DNA of 64,000 bases from Chroococcidiopsis sp. TS-821 (GCF_002939305.1 NZ_MVDI01000003.1:372001-436000), one strand, 5' to 3'. Positions 9,132-18,127 are shown, counted from the first letter of the stretch. The notes: generated by a model from the letters alone, not told the origin. Translations and numbers: made by a program.

Positions 9132-9782
9132 GGAGAGCAATTAGGAATTTATCAGCTATCGAAGCTCAATGCGATCGCACCATCATACATACTTTACCGC
9201 AATCCCATCGGTAACGGTTCGTCTCCAGTTATTCGCCGTGAGGTATTAGAAGCAATTAGATATTCAGATGCTCAACGTGACTGCTATTTTGACGAGCAAC
9301 TGCATCATATCGAAGATATTGAATGTTGGCTGCGCATTGCACTGCAAACATCGTGGCAAATTGAGGGAATTCCGGAAGCACTCACACTGTATCGCGTCAA
9401 TTCTCAGGGAGCCTCCACAAACGAGGTGCAACAGTTGGAGTCTTTAGAAAAAGTACTAGCAAAAACTCGCACTTACGTCCCTAAATTTATTGCACTGTGG
9501 GAACGCCCTGCAAAGGCTTATCAGTTGAGATTTTTAGCTCGTAGAGCCATTCGCGAACAAGCCACTTCCAAAGCGATACAACTTGTGCATCAAGCGATAG
9601 CAATTCATTGGCGAATCTTATTGGAGGAACCACGCCGCACACTGATGACTTTAGCTGCTGCTTACTCGCTATGGTTTCTTCCTCAGTCTATCCATAAAAA
9701 AATAGAAAATATGGTTCTAAAAATAACGGGAAACAGTCAAAAGCGCCGCATTTATCAAGAGCAATCTAGACAATTAGCATAG
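8763..9782 (+). CDS. GT2 family glycosyltransferase (copy 1)
   Basis: A 339-residue GT-A glycosyltransferase of family 2. The N-terminal catalytic domain shows VTVIIPAYKVEKYI, the nucleotide-binding IVDDGSPDAS and the metal-binding LDGDDLW (DXD-like). The ED pair in HHIEDIECWLRIA near residue 182 is the probable catalytic-base region. No membrane segment is obvious, so it likely acts at the cytoplasmic face on a lipid-linked or polysaccharide acceptor. The next gene is a paralogue whose first 370 bp are almost identical. With the GH5 gene it probably forms an exopolysaccharide cluster. Donor and acceptor are unknown. Confidence 0.9.
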   Translation: MKKVTVIIPAYKVEKYIGSAVASVIAQTYPNWELLIVDDGSPDASVAVCQQFDDPRIKIIRQANRGVSAARNTGIRHAQGEVIAFLDGDDLWLPQKLEKHLAHLESSPSVGVSFSRSAFIDESGEQLGIYQLSKLNAIAPSYILYRNPIGNGSSPVIRREVLEAIRYSDAQRDCYFDEQLHHIEDIECWLRIALQTSWQIEGIPEALTLYRVNSQGASTNEVQQLESLEKVLAKTRTYVPKFIALWERPAKAYQLRFLARRAIREQATSKAIQLVHQAIAIHWRILLEEPRRTLMTLAAAYSLWFLPQSIHKKIENMVLKITGNSQKRRIYQEQSRQLA

Positions 9783-9791
9783 TATCTCAAA

Positions 9792-10160
9792 ATGAAAAAA
9801 GTAACAGTAATTATTCCGGCGTACAAAGTCGAAAAGTATATTGGTAGCGCAGTAGCATCAGTAATTGCCCAAACGTATCCTAATTGGGAGTTGTTGATTG
9901 TCGATGATGGTTCGCCGGATGCGAGTGTGGCAATTTGCCAGCAGTTTGACGATCCAAGAATCAAGATTATTCGCCAAGCCAATCGTGGTGTTTCCGCCGC
10001 GCGCAACACAGGTATTCGTCACGCACAAGGTGAAGTCATCGCGTTTTTAGATGGCGACGATCTGTGGTTACCACAAAAGCTCGAAAAACATCTGGTACAT
10101 CTGGAATCTTCCCCCAGCGTGGGTGTGAGCTTTAGCCGTTCCGCTTTTATTGATGAATCG
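9792..10160 (+). repeat. Near-identical direct repeat, copy 2
   Basis: Partner of the repeat at 8763-9131, covering the start codon through residue 123 of the second glycosyltransferase. Beyond this point the two genes align at protein level but share few long runs of bases. Confidence 0.9.
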
Positions 10161-10790
10161 AGTAATCTCCTCGGTACGTTTATGATGCCCAAACTCAAAA
10201 ATATTACTCCGTCGTATCTCTTGCTTGATAGTGTCGCTGGGAACGGTTCGGCGGCTGTTATGCGGCGAGAAGTGATAGAAGATAGTGCGATGCAAGGTTG
10301 TTATTTTGATGAGCAACTGCATCATGCTGAGGATTTAGAATACTGGTTGCGCATTGCAATTCAGACTTCTTGGCAAATAGAGGGAATTCCGGAAGCGCTT
10401 ACATTGTATCGAGTTCATCCTCAAGGAGCTTCGCAAAATTTATACAAGCAGTTTGAGTCTTTAGAAAAGGTTCTTGCAAAGACACGTACCTATGCTCCTG
10501 AACTCGTGACTCAGTGGGAACGCCCAGCCAAGGCTTATCAACTCAAGTCGCTGGCGCGAAGTGCGATTCGGATGCAGTCGGGAACAGTTGCGGTAAAGTT
10601 GATGCATCAAGCTTTGGCGACTCACTGGAGTATTTGGAAGGAACCTCGTCGTACATTGATGACTTTAGTTGCTGCGTATTTGCTGTGGTCTCTACCGCAA
10701 TCTTTTTATCACCAAATTGAAACTATTGCGCAAAGAACGATTGGAGTTATCCAAAAATACCGCATTCGGCACGCGAGACAATCTGTATAA
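9792..10790 (+). CDS. GT2 family glycosyltransferase (copy 2)
   Basis: A 332-residue paralogue of the preceding gene, starting 9 bp after its stop. Residues 1-123 differ from copy 1 at only two positions I could find (VAV/VAI and KHLA/KHLV), while the acceptor-binding C-terminal two thirds are clearly diverged. It has the same IVDDGSPDAS and LDGDDLW motifs, plus an ED pair in HHAEDLEYWLRIA. The pair probably adds related sugars to different acceptors, or different sugars in sequence. This is inferred from conserved catalytic and divergent acceptor domains. Confidence 0.9.
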   Translation: MKKVTVIIPAYKVEKYIGSAVASVIAQTYPNWELLIVDDGSPDASVAICQQFDDPRIKIIRQANRGVSAARNTGIRHAQGEVIAFLDGDDLWLPQKLEKHLVHLESSPSVGVSFSRSAFIDESSNLLGTFMMPKLKNITPSYLLLDSVAGNGSAAVMRREVIEDSAMQGCYFDEQLHHAEDLEYWLRIAIQTSWQIEGIPEALTLYRVHPQGASQNLYKQFESLEKVLAKTRTYAPELVTQWERPAKAYQLKSLARSAIRMQSGTVAVKLMHQALATHWSIWKEPRRTLMTLVAAYLLWSLPQSFYHQIETIAQRTIGVIQKYRIRHARQSV

Positions 10791-10799
10791 ATAAATTCT

Positions 10800-11924
10800 A
10801 TGCAATATACTCGTCCTTGCTCTCGCTCTCAGTTTATCCGCTTTGGGCTACTAGCGATGGCTTCGGTGCTAACAGCGATCGCGCGCGATCGCCTCGAAGC
10901 TGCATCACCTACTACAGTTAAACCCAGCAGATTACAAACTTTATCCAAAGGTTTTAACCTCGGACACTGGCAACGACACAGCCTCACTGATGGATACTAT
11001 ACATTAGCAACATTGCAGCAGTACAAGCGCTTAGGATTAACTTACACGCGCCTACCCATTGTTTTATCAACATTTTTCGATAACAAGAATCCTGGTGTTT
11101 TAAAAACTGATTCGCTAGCTGCTCTTGATGCGATCGTGCGTCTTCACGCTCAAGTAGGGTTAGGAATCATCTTATCGCCATTTAATCATCCCAGCTCGCT
11201 GTACTTTGATCCTGCTGTCCTCGCGAAGTTTGTTGCGTTCTTCAAAGCTTTTGCAACGCATATGCGCGCTACCGATCCCGAAAAAGTATTTTTGGAAGTG
11301 ATGAATGAACCGAATGCAGAAACACCGCAAGCGTGGGATCGCGTACAAGTTGAGTTAATCAAAGCAATTCGCTTAGGCGCACCCCACCACACAATTATTG
11401 CCAGTTCTAATGTCAGTGCGACTGCAAACGATTGGAACAACGCGCGATCGCTACCAATGACTCGCATTGTTGCAGATAAAAATGTTGTATATAACTTCCA
11501 TTTCTACGAACCATTTGTTTTCACTCACCAAGGCGCTTCCTGGGGATGGCGGGCGACACAATTTATGAAGAATATTCCCTACCCTGCAACTCTTGCAACA
11601 GTGACTCCTCTACTCAACGCGATTCAAGATCCTGAGGCGAAAAAAGCAGTCGAGCATTATGCTCAACAACAGTGGAATCGAGATAAACTCATAACTCTCT
11701 TGTCACCAATTGCACATTGGGCAAAAACTAACAACGTGCCAGTTTCATGTAATGAGTTTGGGGCAATTCCGTGGACAGCGCCTCGTAGTTCGCTACTACG
11801 CTATCTCCAAGATGTTCGACAAGTATTGGAATCTTTTGGGATCGGATGGGGACAATGGTTTGAGCTAGATGTGCGTGATGTAGAAGTCATGCAAGCACTC
11901 GGGTTAAAGCCAATTCGTAATTAA
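10800..11924 (+). CDS. Secreted GH5 (cellulase-family) glycoside hydrolase
   Basis: A 374-residue glycoside hydrolase of the GH5 type. The N-terminus (RSQFIRFGLLAMASVLTAI) is a signal peptide. GH5 signatures are FNLGHW, the acid/base Glu in VMNEPNAE near residue 168, YNFHFYEP, and the nucleophile Glu in CNEFGAIPW near residue 317. Such enzymes retain stereochemistry and cut beta-linked glucans or mannans. It starts 9 bp after the second glycosyltransferase, so it may trim or release the exopolysaccharide those enzymes build. Substrate cannot be told from sequence. Confidence 0.88.
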   Translation: MQYTRPCSRSQFIRFGLLAMASVLTAIARDRLEAASPTTVKPSRLQTLSKGFNLGHWQRHSLTDGYYTLATLQQYKRLGLTYTRLPIVLSTFFDNKNPGVLKTDSLAALDAIVRLHAQVGLGIILSPFNHPSSLYFDPAVLAKFVAFFKAFATHMRATDPEKVFLEVMNEPNAETPQAWDRVQVELIKAIRLGAPHHTIIASSNVSATANDWNNARSLPMTRIVADKNVVYNFHFYEPFVFTHQGASWGWRATQFMKNIPYPATLATVTPLLNAIQDPEAKKAVEHYAQQQWNRDKLITLLSPIAHWAKTNNVPVSCNEFGAIPWTAPRSSLLRYLQDVRQVLESFGIGWGQWFELDVRDVEVMQALGLKPIRN

Positions 11925-12110
11925 ATTTTCACAATAAATATTATTTTAAAGTTACACGTATATCATACACAAAATCTACACATCTGCTCGGTGATTTAGA
12001 TGTATTTTCAGGTAATTTATGGAAAAATTTAAGTAACTCAACAAGTAGTTTTTGGGTGCAGCTACTTAATTTTACTAAGTATTTCATTCATGTCAAATAG
12101 CTCTAACTTT

Positions 12111-12126
12111 CTGCGGAAAGCCGCAG
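12111..12126 (+). other. Leader hairpin with short upstream frame
   Basis: CTGCGG and CCGCAG form a perfect 6-bp stem with an AAAG loop, 35 nt before the next start codon. It sits inside a possible 20-codon frame at 12090-12152 whose stop is 8 nt before that start. There is no T run, so it is not a terminator; it could affect translation of the following gene. Evidence is structural only. Confidence 0.35.
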
Positions 12127-12160
12127 ACAATTCTAAACTTTTAACTACATAAACAACAAA

Positions 12161-13300
12161 ATGTCTCGCTACAAGTTTACCCAAATCAGTCGAAGTAGTG
12201 CTTCCCATAGTGTATTTAGAGGTTCGGCTATCAACGACAAAGGAACCGTAGTTTTTGAAGGGTTCGTTAATGCTGCTTCTCCTCCTAGTGGTATTTTTAC
12301 GGGGTCTGGAGGGAAAAATATAACAGTTGTTGATGGTAGTCCTTTTACGCATATTTTCTACAGTCCTACTATCAATAACAACAACATAAAGTCATTTATA
12401 GGGACTTTTTACAGTCCAGACTTTGCGCAATCTTACAGTGGTGTTTTCAATAAAAAAAATGGACAAATTACTACGATTGCTGATAGTAATGGTAAATTTA
12501 GTTACTTTAGCTCTGCCACAATCAATAATAAGAACACAATAGTGTTTAATGCTACTTTAGATACCGGAGAATCAGGAATTTTTGTGAGTAAAAATGGTGA
12601 AATTACAAAAATTGCTGACACTAACGATCGCTTTAGCAACTTCAATTCAGGCTTTGATACCGTAGGTGGTAATGGTCCGCCTAGTGCTTTTACCATTCCA
12701 TCTATCAATGATGCAGGTACAGTCGCCTTTCACGCTACTTTAGATACAGGAGCAACAGGAATCTTTATTGGTAGAGGTAAAGGAACCGTAAAGATTGCTG
12801 ATAATACTGGTAAATTTAACTCTTTTAGTGCGCCAGCAATCAACAACAATGGAACTGTTGCCTTTTTAGCTCAGCTAGATAATGGCAGACACGGTATATA
12901 TAAAAAGAAGCGCGGTCAAGAAATTGAGACATTTGTAGACGATAGTGGTCCTTTTAGCTTTTTTCAATCTGATCCTGCACTCAACGACCAAGGTCAAATT
13001 GCTTTCTTAGCTTATCTCTATGCAGGAGGTGGTAGCGGTATTTACACTGGAAAAAACCCTGTCACTAACAAAGTTATTGCTGCTGGCGATCCTCTGGCTG
13101 GTTCTAGGGTAGTAGACTTGGTGATTGCAGGACACGGATTGAATAACGCTGGTCAAGTGACGTTTGAAGCACTTTTAGAAAATGGTCAAACTGCGGTCTT
13201 CCGCGCCGATCCTGTTACTCATGCTCATATCGAGGGAATCTCACTTTTGACTTTCAGTATGTTTGCTTTATTAGGTTTGTGTTGGTATAGGCGAAAGTAG
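12161..13300 (+). CDS. Tandem-repeat surface protein with C-terminal membrane anchor
   Basis: A 379-residue protein made of five or six repeats of roughly 50-60 residues. Each holds a [S/A]INN[K/N]GTVxFxAxLDxGxxGIF core followed by a KIADxxxxFxxF linker. This matches the beta-propeller-like repeats of 'choice-of-anchor' proteins. The C-terminus ends in a hydrophobic helix plus YRRK, the layout of a PEP-CTERM sorting tail, but without a Pro-Glu-Pro triplet. No N-terminal signal peptide is seen from this ATG, and an in-frame stop at 12134-12136 rules out a longer start. It is probably a cell-surface or exported protein; the export route is unclear. Unknown function. Confidence 0.75.
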   Translation: MSRYKFTQISRSSASHSVFRGSAINDKGTVVFEGFVNAASPPSGIFTGSGGKNITVVDGSPFTHIFYSPTINNNNIKSFIGTFYSPDFAQSYSGVFNKKNGQITTIADSNGKFSYFSSATINNKNTIVFNATLDTGESGIFVSKNGEITKIADTNDRFSNFNSGFDTVGGNGPPSAFTIPSINDAGTVAFHATLDTGATGIFIGRGKGTVKIADNTGKFNSFSAPAINNNGTVAFLAQLDNGRHGIYKKKRGQEIETFVDDSGPFSFFQSDPALNDQGQIAFLAYLYAGGGSGIYTGKNPVTNKVIAAGDPLAGSRVVDLVIAGHGLNNAGQVTFEALLENGQTAVFRADPVTHAHIEGISLLTFSMFALLGLCWYRRK

Positions 13301-13700
13301 TGCACATAGGAAGTTTTATTGGCGACAAATCAAATAGCATTGATATGACATCACGCTATCAATGTTTGCCAAATAAAACCTAACAAAATAGACAGTAAAG
13401 AAACAAGCTAAGTTCGAAATTTTCACCCTTAAAATTACAGAAAAGTTAGCCAAAGAGTCTACGTAAATTCTCTACCAAAACAAAACATAACCATAGCTCT
13501 AATAACTGCCCAGAAAATTGAATAAAAACATCTACAAAGACAGCTAAAAAACAAGCATTCGAGGCAAAGAATACATTGTTTTTAACGCTAATAAGAACGG
13601 TATAGCTTAGCTATTGGAATAATGTTAATCTCTACAAATTTGGATTAAATATCCAATAATGGATTGACCGCGCCACTCTCAAAATAAGTGGAAAAAGAAG
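13301..13700. other. 400-bp intergenic region
   Basis: No gene recognised. Near the left end is an inverted repeat (CATTGATA at 13338-13345, TATCAATG at 13357-13364), extended by outer TTGGC/GCCAA pairing, which may close the upstream transcript. The rest is AT-rich leader of the ferric-reductase-like gene with no site I can name. Confidence 0.5.
13319..13372 (+). terminator. Possible transcription end hairpin
   Basis: A two-tier stem: outer TTGGC with GCCAA, inner CATTGATA with TATCAATG and an 11-nt loop. It lies just after the stop of the repeat protein. It is followed by ATAAAACC, with no strong T run, so termination is only plausible. Confidence 0.4.
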
Positions 13701-15032
13701 ATGTTTAAAAGAAAAAACTTCTGGGTTGTAGGCACTTTTTGGATAGCCGTACATTTGTTGTTAACCCTTTCTCCATTATTAATTCTGTTGATTCAACCAG
13801 CACCAAGTGGGAGAGGATTTTGGATTGAGTTGTCTGCGGCTTTTGGATATGTCGGCTTGGCAATGATGATGCTGCAGTTTGCATTAACCGCACGGTTTGA
13901 TGCGATCGCGGCTCCTTATGGTATCGATATTGTGCTGCAATATCATCGCTATATTACACAAGTAGCATTTGCCTTAATCCTTGCCCACCCCATCATCTTA
14001 TTTTTTCAGGATAGTAAATATCTACAAGCACTCAATCTGTTTGCGGCTCCTTGGCGGGCGAGATTTGCAGTAATTTCGACAATCGCGTTAATCTTACTTG
14101 TTGTGACCTCAGTGTGGCGACAGAAGCTCAAGATCAACTATGAAGTGTGGCGAGCAAGCCATGGAATTTTCGCTGTGACTGCGGTGGGGTTAGGGTTAGC
14201 TCATGCTGTTGGCGTAAAATACTACCTTGTACTTCCTTGGAAAGCTTTACTGTGGACGCTGTTAGCGTTTGTTGCTTTTGCTTCATTGATTTATGTGCGC
14301 CTCATCAAGCCGTGGTTAATGATGCAAAAACCCTATCGGGTGGAAACTGTTGTCCCACAACGAGGTAATGCTTGGACACTAGTACTGCGTCCGCAAGGAC
14401 ATGAAGGTATTCGTTTTTCTCCAGGACAATTTGCTTGGTTAACGCTCGACCGCTCTCCCTATCATATTCAAGAGCATCCATTTTCGTTTTCTTCTAATGG
14501 CGATCGCAGCGATGAATTAGCATTGACGATCAAAGCCGTTGGTGACTTCACAAACACAATTAAAGATATTCAGCCAGGGACAAAAGCTTTTATCGATGGT
14601 CCCCACGGTGCTTTTACTCCCGACCCATTCGATTTTACTGGTTTAGTTCTCATCGCCAATGGTGTCGGTGTCACCCCGATGTTTAGCATTCTTATTACAT
14701 TTGCTGAACGTGGCGATCGCCGACCTATTCGCTTAATTTACGCCAATCGTTCATGGGAAGATGTTGCTTTTCGCGAAGACCTAGAAGATCTCAATAAGCA
14801 ATTAGATAACTTAAGTGTCACTCATGTGCTCAAACAACCGCCTGAAAATTGGAAAGGAGAATCAGGCTATGTCAATCAGGAGTTACTAGCACGACATCTT
14901 CCGCGCGATCGCGAAGGTTGGCGTTATTTTCTGTGCGGTTCTCCCCGCTTTTTAGATGCAGTCGAAAAAGCCTTACACGAGTTGGAAGTTCCTGCCAAAT
15001 ATATTCACATAGAACACTTTAATCTCGTTTGA
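13701..15032 (+). CDS. Ferric reductase-like flavocytochrome (FRE/NOX superfamily)
   Basis: A 443-residue membrane oxidoreductase. Residues 1-210 have about six membrane helices of the ferric-reductase-like domain, with heme-ligand candidates in QYHRYI, LAHPII, RASHGIF and GLAHAVG. The FAD-binding barrel follows, with IQEHPFSFSS, then an NAD(P)H domain with LIANGVGVTPM and the terminal LCGSPRF. It would pass electrons from NAD(P)H through FAD and heme across the membrane, to Fe(III), Cu(II) or oxygen. Length and order are complete. Acceptor is unknown. A tiny membrane-protein gene follows on the same strand. Confidence 0.88.
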   Translation: MFKRKNFWVVGTFWIAVHLLLTLSPLLILLIQPAPSGRGFWIELSAAFGYVGLAMMMLQFALTARFDAIAAPYGIDIVLQYHRYITQVAFALILAHPIILFFQDSKYLQALNLFAAPWRARFAVISTIALILLVVTSVWRQKLKINYEVWRASHGIFAVTAVGLGLAHAVGVKYYLVLPWKALLWTLLAFVAFASLIYVRLIKPWLMMQKPYRVETVVPQRGNAWTLVLRPQGHEGIRFSPGQFAWLTLDRSPYHIQEHPFSFSSNGDRSDELALTIKAVGDFTNTIKDIQPGTKAFIDGPHGAFTPDPFDFTGLVLIANGVGVTPMFSILITFAERGDRRPIRLIYANRSWEDVAFREDLEDLNKQLDNLSVTHVLKQPPENWKGESGYVNQELLARHLPRDREGWRYFLCGSPRFLDAVEKALHELEVPAKYIHIEHFNLV

Positions 15033-15054
15033 TGGAGATGAAAACAAGAGAATT

Positions 15055-15192
15055 ATGCGTTTTAACATCATGATTGAAGTAGTCGTGTTTGTCTCTGTTG
15101 TTCTCGTGCTGACATCAGCTTTATTCGCCTACATCCAAAGACGTCCAGTCAAGCCAAGTATTGATTCTGGTTTGGTTGCGCCTACCAAGTAA
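15055..15192 (+). CDS. Small single-pass membrane protein (45 aa)
   Basis: A short frame 22 bp after the flavocytochrome stop encodes 45 residues. Residues about 6-27 are a strong hydrophobic helix (IEVVVFVSVVLVLTSALFAY), followed by positive QRRP and a polar tail. A GGAGATG stretch upstream may be its ribosome site. The close spacing and clean membrane topology suggest a small subunit or assembly partner of the flavocytochrome. Conservation in other genomes would decide; no known family was recognised. Confidence 0.55.
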   Translation: MRFNIMIEVVVFVSVVLVLTSALFAYIQRRPVKPSIDSGLVAPTK

Positions 15193-15716
15193 TTAACATC
15201 CTCCACGCCAATCACAGCGATAGACATACCCAACGTAGTTATCAACAAGCTTCAGATTGTGTAAACACAAAAGCAACACAAGTTACACATTTGTGCACCT
15301 TTATCGCCACTAGATTAAAGGTAAAACGTGTCATATTGAACTAATACCGTTTCGCTTTAAAGTTTCTACAAATAGACCGCAGAGGGGCAGAGGGGCAGAG
15401 GACGCAGAGGACGCAAAGGAGAAGTTAATTGTAGTTCTTATTTAGAGAACTTGTATAAATTAGAATATTTTTGACAGGTTAATACCAGTATTGTTGCAAC
15501 AAGCAGCTTAAGATCAACTTTCAAAGGGCGTCTAAAAAAGAATAAACTTCCCATTCGAGAGCATCCTAAATTTGAAGTCTCCACACATGGGGGATTTAGG
15601 GGGTAAATACCGCATCGCTAAAACTCCTCAGAGAGCGTCATACCAAACTGCTGCATCAAACATAAGTTGTGACTTGATATCGCAGCAGTAACATTCAGAT
15701 CTATAAACCAGCTACT
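15193..15716. other. Repeat-bearing 524-bp intergenic region
   Basis: No gene seen. It holds a GTTTCTACAAATAG...TTAATTGTAGTTCT segment (15362-15441) that recurs at 29334-29382, interrupted here by GCAGAGG-type tandem units, and a GGGGGATTTAGGGGG tract at 15588-15603 shared with other intergenic sites. The devB promoter must lie at its right end. Confidence 0.6.
15379..15421. repeat. GCAGAGG-type short tandem repeats
   Basis: About five imperfect units of 7-9 bp (GCAGAGGG, GCAGAGGAC, GCAAAGGA), typical of short tandem repeats scattered in cyanobacterial spacers. A weak version occurs at 33768-33803. No function is apparent. Confidence 0.75.
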
Positions 15717-16916
15717 ATGTCAATTGTCACAGAGAAGCCAAGGTCAAAACAGTCACGTTTCAAGCCCAACAAGTGGCGCATTCCTTTCGTTCTGGCGACG
15801 ACTATTGTTGTTGGTACCGTTGCTTTCATTCGATTTCATCAGACAACTCAACCACCTCCGACAACAGTTACTAGCCCAAAGCCAGTGATTCGCAATGTTG
15901 TTGCTTTAGGGCGCTTAGAACCACAAGGGGAAGTCGTCGCTCTGTCACCACCCAGTTCAGCCCAAGGCGCAAGAGTTGAGCAAATCTTGGTAAAAGAAGG
16001 CGACTGGGTGAAAGCAGGTGAAACAGTAGCAATTCTAGATACGCATACCCGTCTACAAGCTGCGCTAGAAAGCGCTCAAGCCGATGTCCAAGTTGCGCGT
16101 GCTGCACTCGCCAAAATCCAAGCAGGGGCGCAAACCGGAGAAATCGAAGCTCAAAAAGCTGCGATCGCCCGTCTGGAAGCCGAACTTGCAGGACAACAAG
16201 AAACGCTCCAAGCAACCGTAGCGCGTCAAGTAGCAGCACAGCGCAATGCTCAAAGTGACTACGAACGCTATCAACGACTTTACCAAGAAGGTGCAATTTC
16301 TGTGCAAGAACTCGAAACGAAACGCCTAAATGCAGAAACTGCACAACAGCAAGTTAATGAAAGCCAAGCAACTCGTAACGAAACAATTGCAACTCTACAA
16401 CGCCAAATCGAGGAAGCGCGAGCTAATCTCAACCGCATTACCGAAGTACGCCCAACCGACGTGCGCGAAGCCCAAGCCCAAGTAGATCGGATGCTTGCTG
16501 CTGTTAAATTAACTCAAGCCGATCTAGCATTAAGCTACATTAAAGCTCCCATTGATGGAGAAATCATTAAAATTCATACGCGTTCTGGAGAAACAATTAG
16601 CTCCAACGGAATTGCGGAACTCGCGCGTACCAATCAAATGGTCGTTGTTGCAGAAGTCCTTGAAGAAGATATTAGCAAAGTGCGCGCTGGTCAAACAGCG
16701 AGTATTACCAGCGAAAATCGAGCTTTTGCTCAAAAAATTCAAGGAACTGTGACACAAGTAGGTAGAAAAATCGGCAAACAAAACATTTTAGATAGCGATC
16801 CCGCAGCTGACGTTGACGCCAGAGTTGTCGAAGTTCGCATTAGTTTACCTCCAGATGCAAGCGAGCTAGTTTCTGGTTTGACTTACGCCAGAGTGATTGT
16901 AGAAATTAGCGTTTAA
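15717..16916 (+). CDS. devB: DevB-family ABC exporter membrane fusion protein
   Basis: A 399-residue periplasmic adaptor. One N-terminal membrane helix (IPFVLATTIVVGTVAFI) is followed by a lipoyl-like half (EGDWVKAGETVAILD), a long Gln/Glu/Ala-rich coiled-coil hairpin of about residues 110-250, then the second lipoyl half and a beta-barrel. Length fits DevB. It would link the DevCA pump to a TolC-like outer membrane channel. devC starts 34 bp downstream and devA follows, which secures the name. In heterocyst formers DevBCA exports envelope glycolipids; in other cyanobacteria the cargo is less clear. Confidence 0.92.
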   Translation: MSIVTEKPRSKQSRFKPNKWRIPFVLATTIVVGTVAFIRFHQTTQPPPTTVTSPKPVIRNVVALGRLEPQGEVVALSPPSSAQGARVEQILVKEGDWVKAGETVAILDTHTRLQAALESAQADVQVARAALAKIQAGAQTGEIEAQKAAIARLEAELAGQQETLQATVARQVAAQRNAQSDYERYQRLYQEGAISVQELETKRLNAETAQQQVNESQATRNETIATLQRQIEEARANLNRITEVRPTDVREAQAQVDRMLAAVKLTQADLALSYIKAPIDGEIIKIHTRSGETISSNGIAELARTNQMVVVAEVLEEDISKVRAGQTASITSENRAFAQKIQGTVTQVGRKIGKQNILDSDPAADVDARVVEVRISLPPDASELVSGLTYARVIVEISV

Positions 16917-16950
16917 CTTTGATAAACCATACTAAATTAATGCCAAGAAA

Positions 16951-18117
16951 ATGAATCGTAAAATTCCTTTGGCATGGTTACAACTTACGCGTGAAAAAAC
17001 ACGATTAATTGTGGCATTGGCTGGCATTGCTTTTGCCAATATTTTAATGTTTATGCAATTGGGTTTTCGAGAAGCACTGTTTGATGGTAATGTTCAATTT
17101 CACCAAAGCTTGAATGGCGAGATTGTTGTCATCAATCCTCAATCGGATGCGTTACTTTCTCTAAAAACTTTTTCGCAGCGGCGCTTGTATCAAATTTTAG
17201 CACTTGAGGAAGTGGAATCCGTTCATCCTATTTATATAGGTTTTACTTCTTGGAGAAATCCTCAAACGCGGAAGCTGCGTAGTATTCAAGTTATTGGATT
17301 TAATCCAGATGCTTCGATCGTCAACTTACCAGGAGTTCAACAAAACCTCGATAAAATTAAGCAACCCGATGTTTTTTTATTCGACCAAGGCTCGCGTCAA
17401 GAGTTTGGGACGATCGCTGCTGATTTTTCGCAAGGAAAGGCGATCGCCACAGAAGTAGGAGGACGCACAATCAGGATCGGCGGACTGTTTCAGCTAGGAA
17501 CATCATTCGGTGCTGATGGTAATTTAATCACCAGCGATTTAAATTTTTTCCGTTTATTTAATCAAGACGGACGAAACCTCGGACTTATTGACCTAGGTTT
17601 AGTCAAACTCAAACCAGGAACAAACACTGAAGTTGTGCTTGAAAAGCTGCGTAGTTCTATAACGCAAAAAGATATCAGAATACTGTCTAAGCAAGAATTT
17701 ATCGATTTTGAAAAATCTTATTGGGCAAGTAGTACAGCAATCGGCTTTATCTTTACTTTAGGCACAATCATGGCGTTTGTCGTTGGAACTGTGATTGTTT
17801 ATCAAATATTGTACAGTGAAATCGCCGATCACTTACCCGAATACGCAACGCTTAAAGCCATAGGATATACGCATTTTTACTTATTAATTGTTGTTTTTCA
17901 ACAAGCTTTAATTCTAGCAGCTTTAGGTTATTTACCTGGATTTGCCTTTGCAATGTTTCAGTACAACATAGTACAAAAAGAAACGCTTCTACCAATCGCA
18001 ATGACCGTTAGCCGAGCCTTATTAGTCCTATTTTTGACAGTTGTGATGTGCTGCGTATCGGGAGTAATCGCTATCCGTAAATTGCGGGCGGCTGATCCAG
18101 CAGATATTTTTAGCTAG
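16951..18117 (+). CDS. devC: DevC-family ABC exporter permease
   Basis: A 388-residue permease of the FtsX/MacB-like type. A first membrane helix near residues 20-40 (LIVALAGIAFANILMFMQLG) is followed by a large periplasmic domain of about 220 residues and three C-terminal helices, ending in the coupling segment IRKLRAADPADIF. It forms the channel with DevA on the inside and DevB on the outside. It lies between devB and devA, the usual operon order, with an 11-bp gap to devA. Confidence 0.92.
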   Translation: MNRKIPLAWLQLTREKTRLIVALAGIAFANILMFMQLGFREALFDGNVQFHQSLNGEIVVINPQSDALLSLKTFSQRRLYQILALEEVESVHPIYIGFTSWRNPQTRKLRSIQVIGFNPDASIVNLPGVQQNLDKIKQPDVFLFDQGSRQEFGTIAADFSQGKAIATEVGGRTIRIGGLFQLGTSFGADGNLITSDLNFFRLFNQDGRNLGLIDLGLVKLKPGTNTEVVLEKLRSSITQKDIRILSKQEFIDFEKSYWASSTAIGFIFTLGTIMAFVVGTVIVYQILYSEIADHLPEYATLKAIGYTHFYLLIVVFQQALILAALGYLPGFAFAMFQYNIVQKETLLPIAMTVSRALLVLFLTVVMCCVSGVIAIRKLRAADPADIFS

Positions 18118-18127
18118 TCGGTAATCT

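Noticed and set aside
15379-15421. Short repeats considered as a CRISPR array
   Set aside because: Units are 7-9 bp and contiguous, with no unique spacers and no cas genes.
15871-16344. 157-codon minus-strand frame
   Set aside because: Antisense to the devB coiled coil; its Leu-rich composition is explained by Gln/Ala/Glu codons on the real strand.
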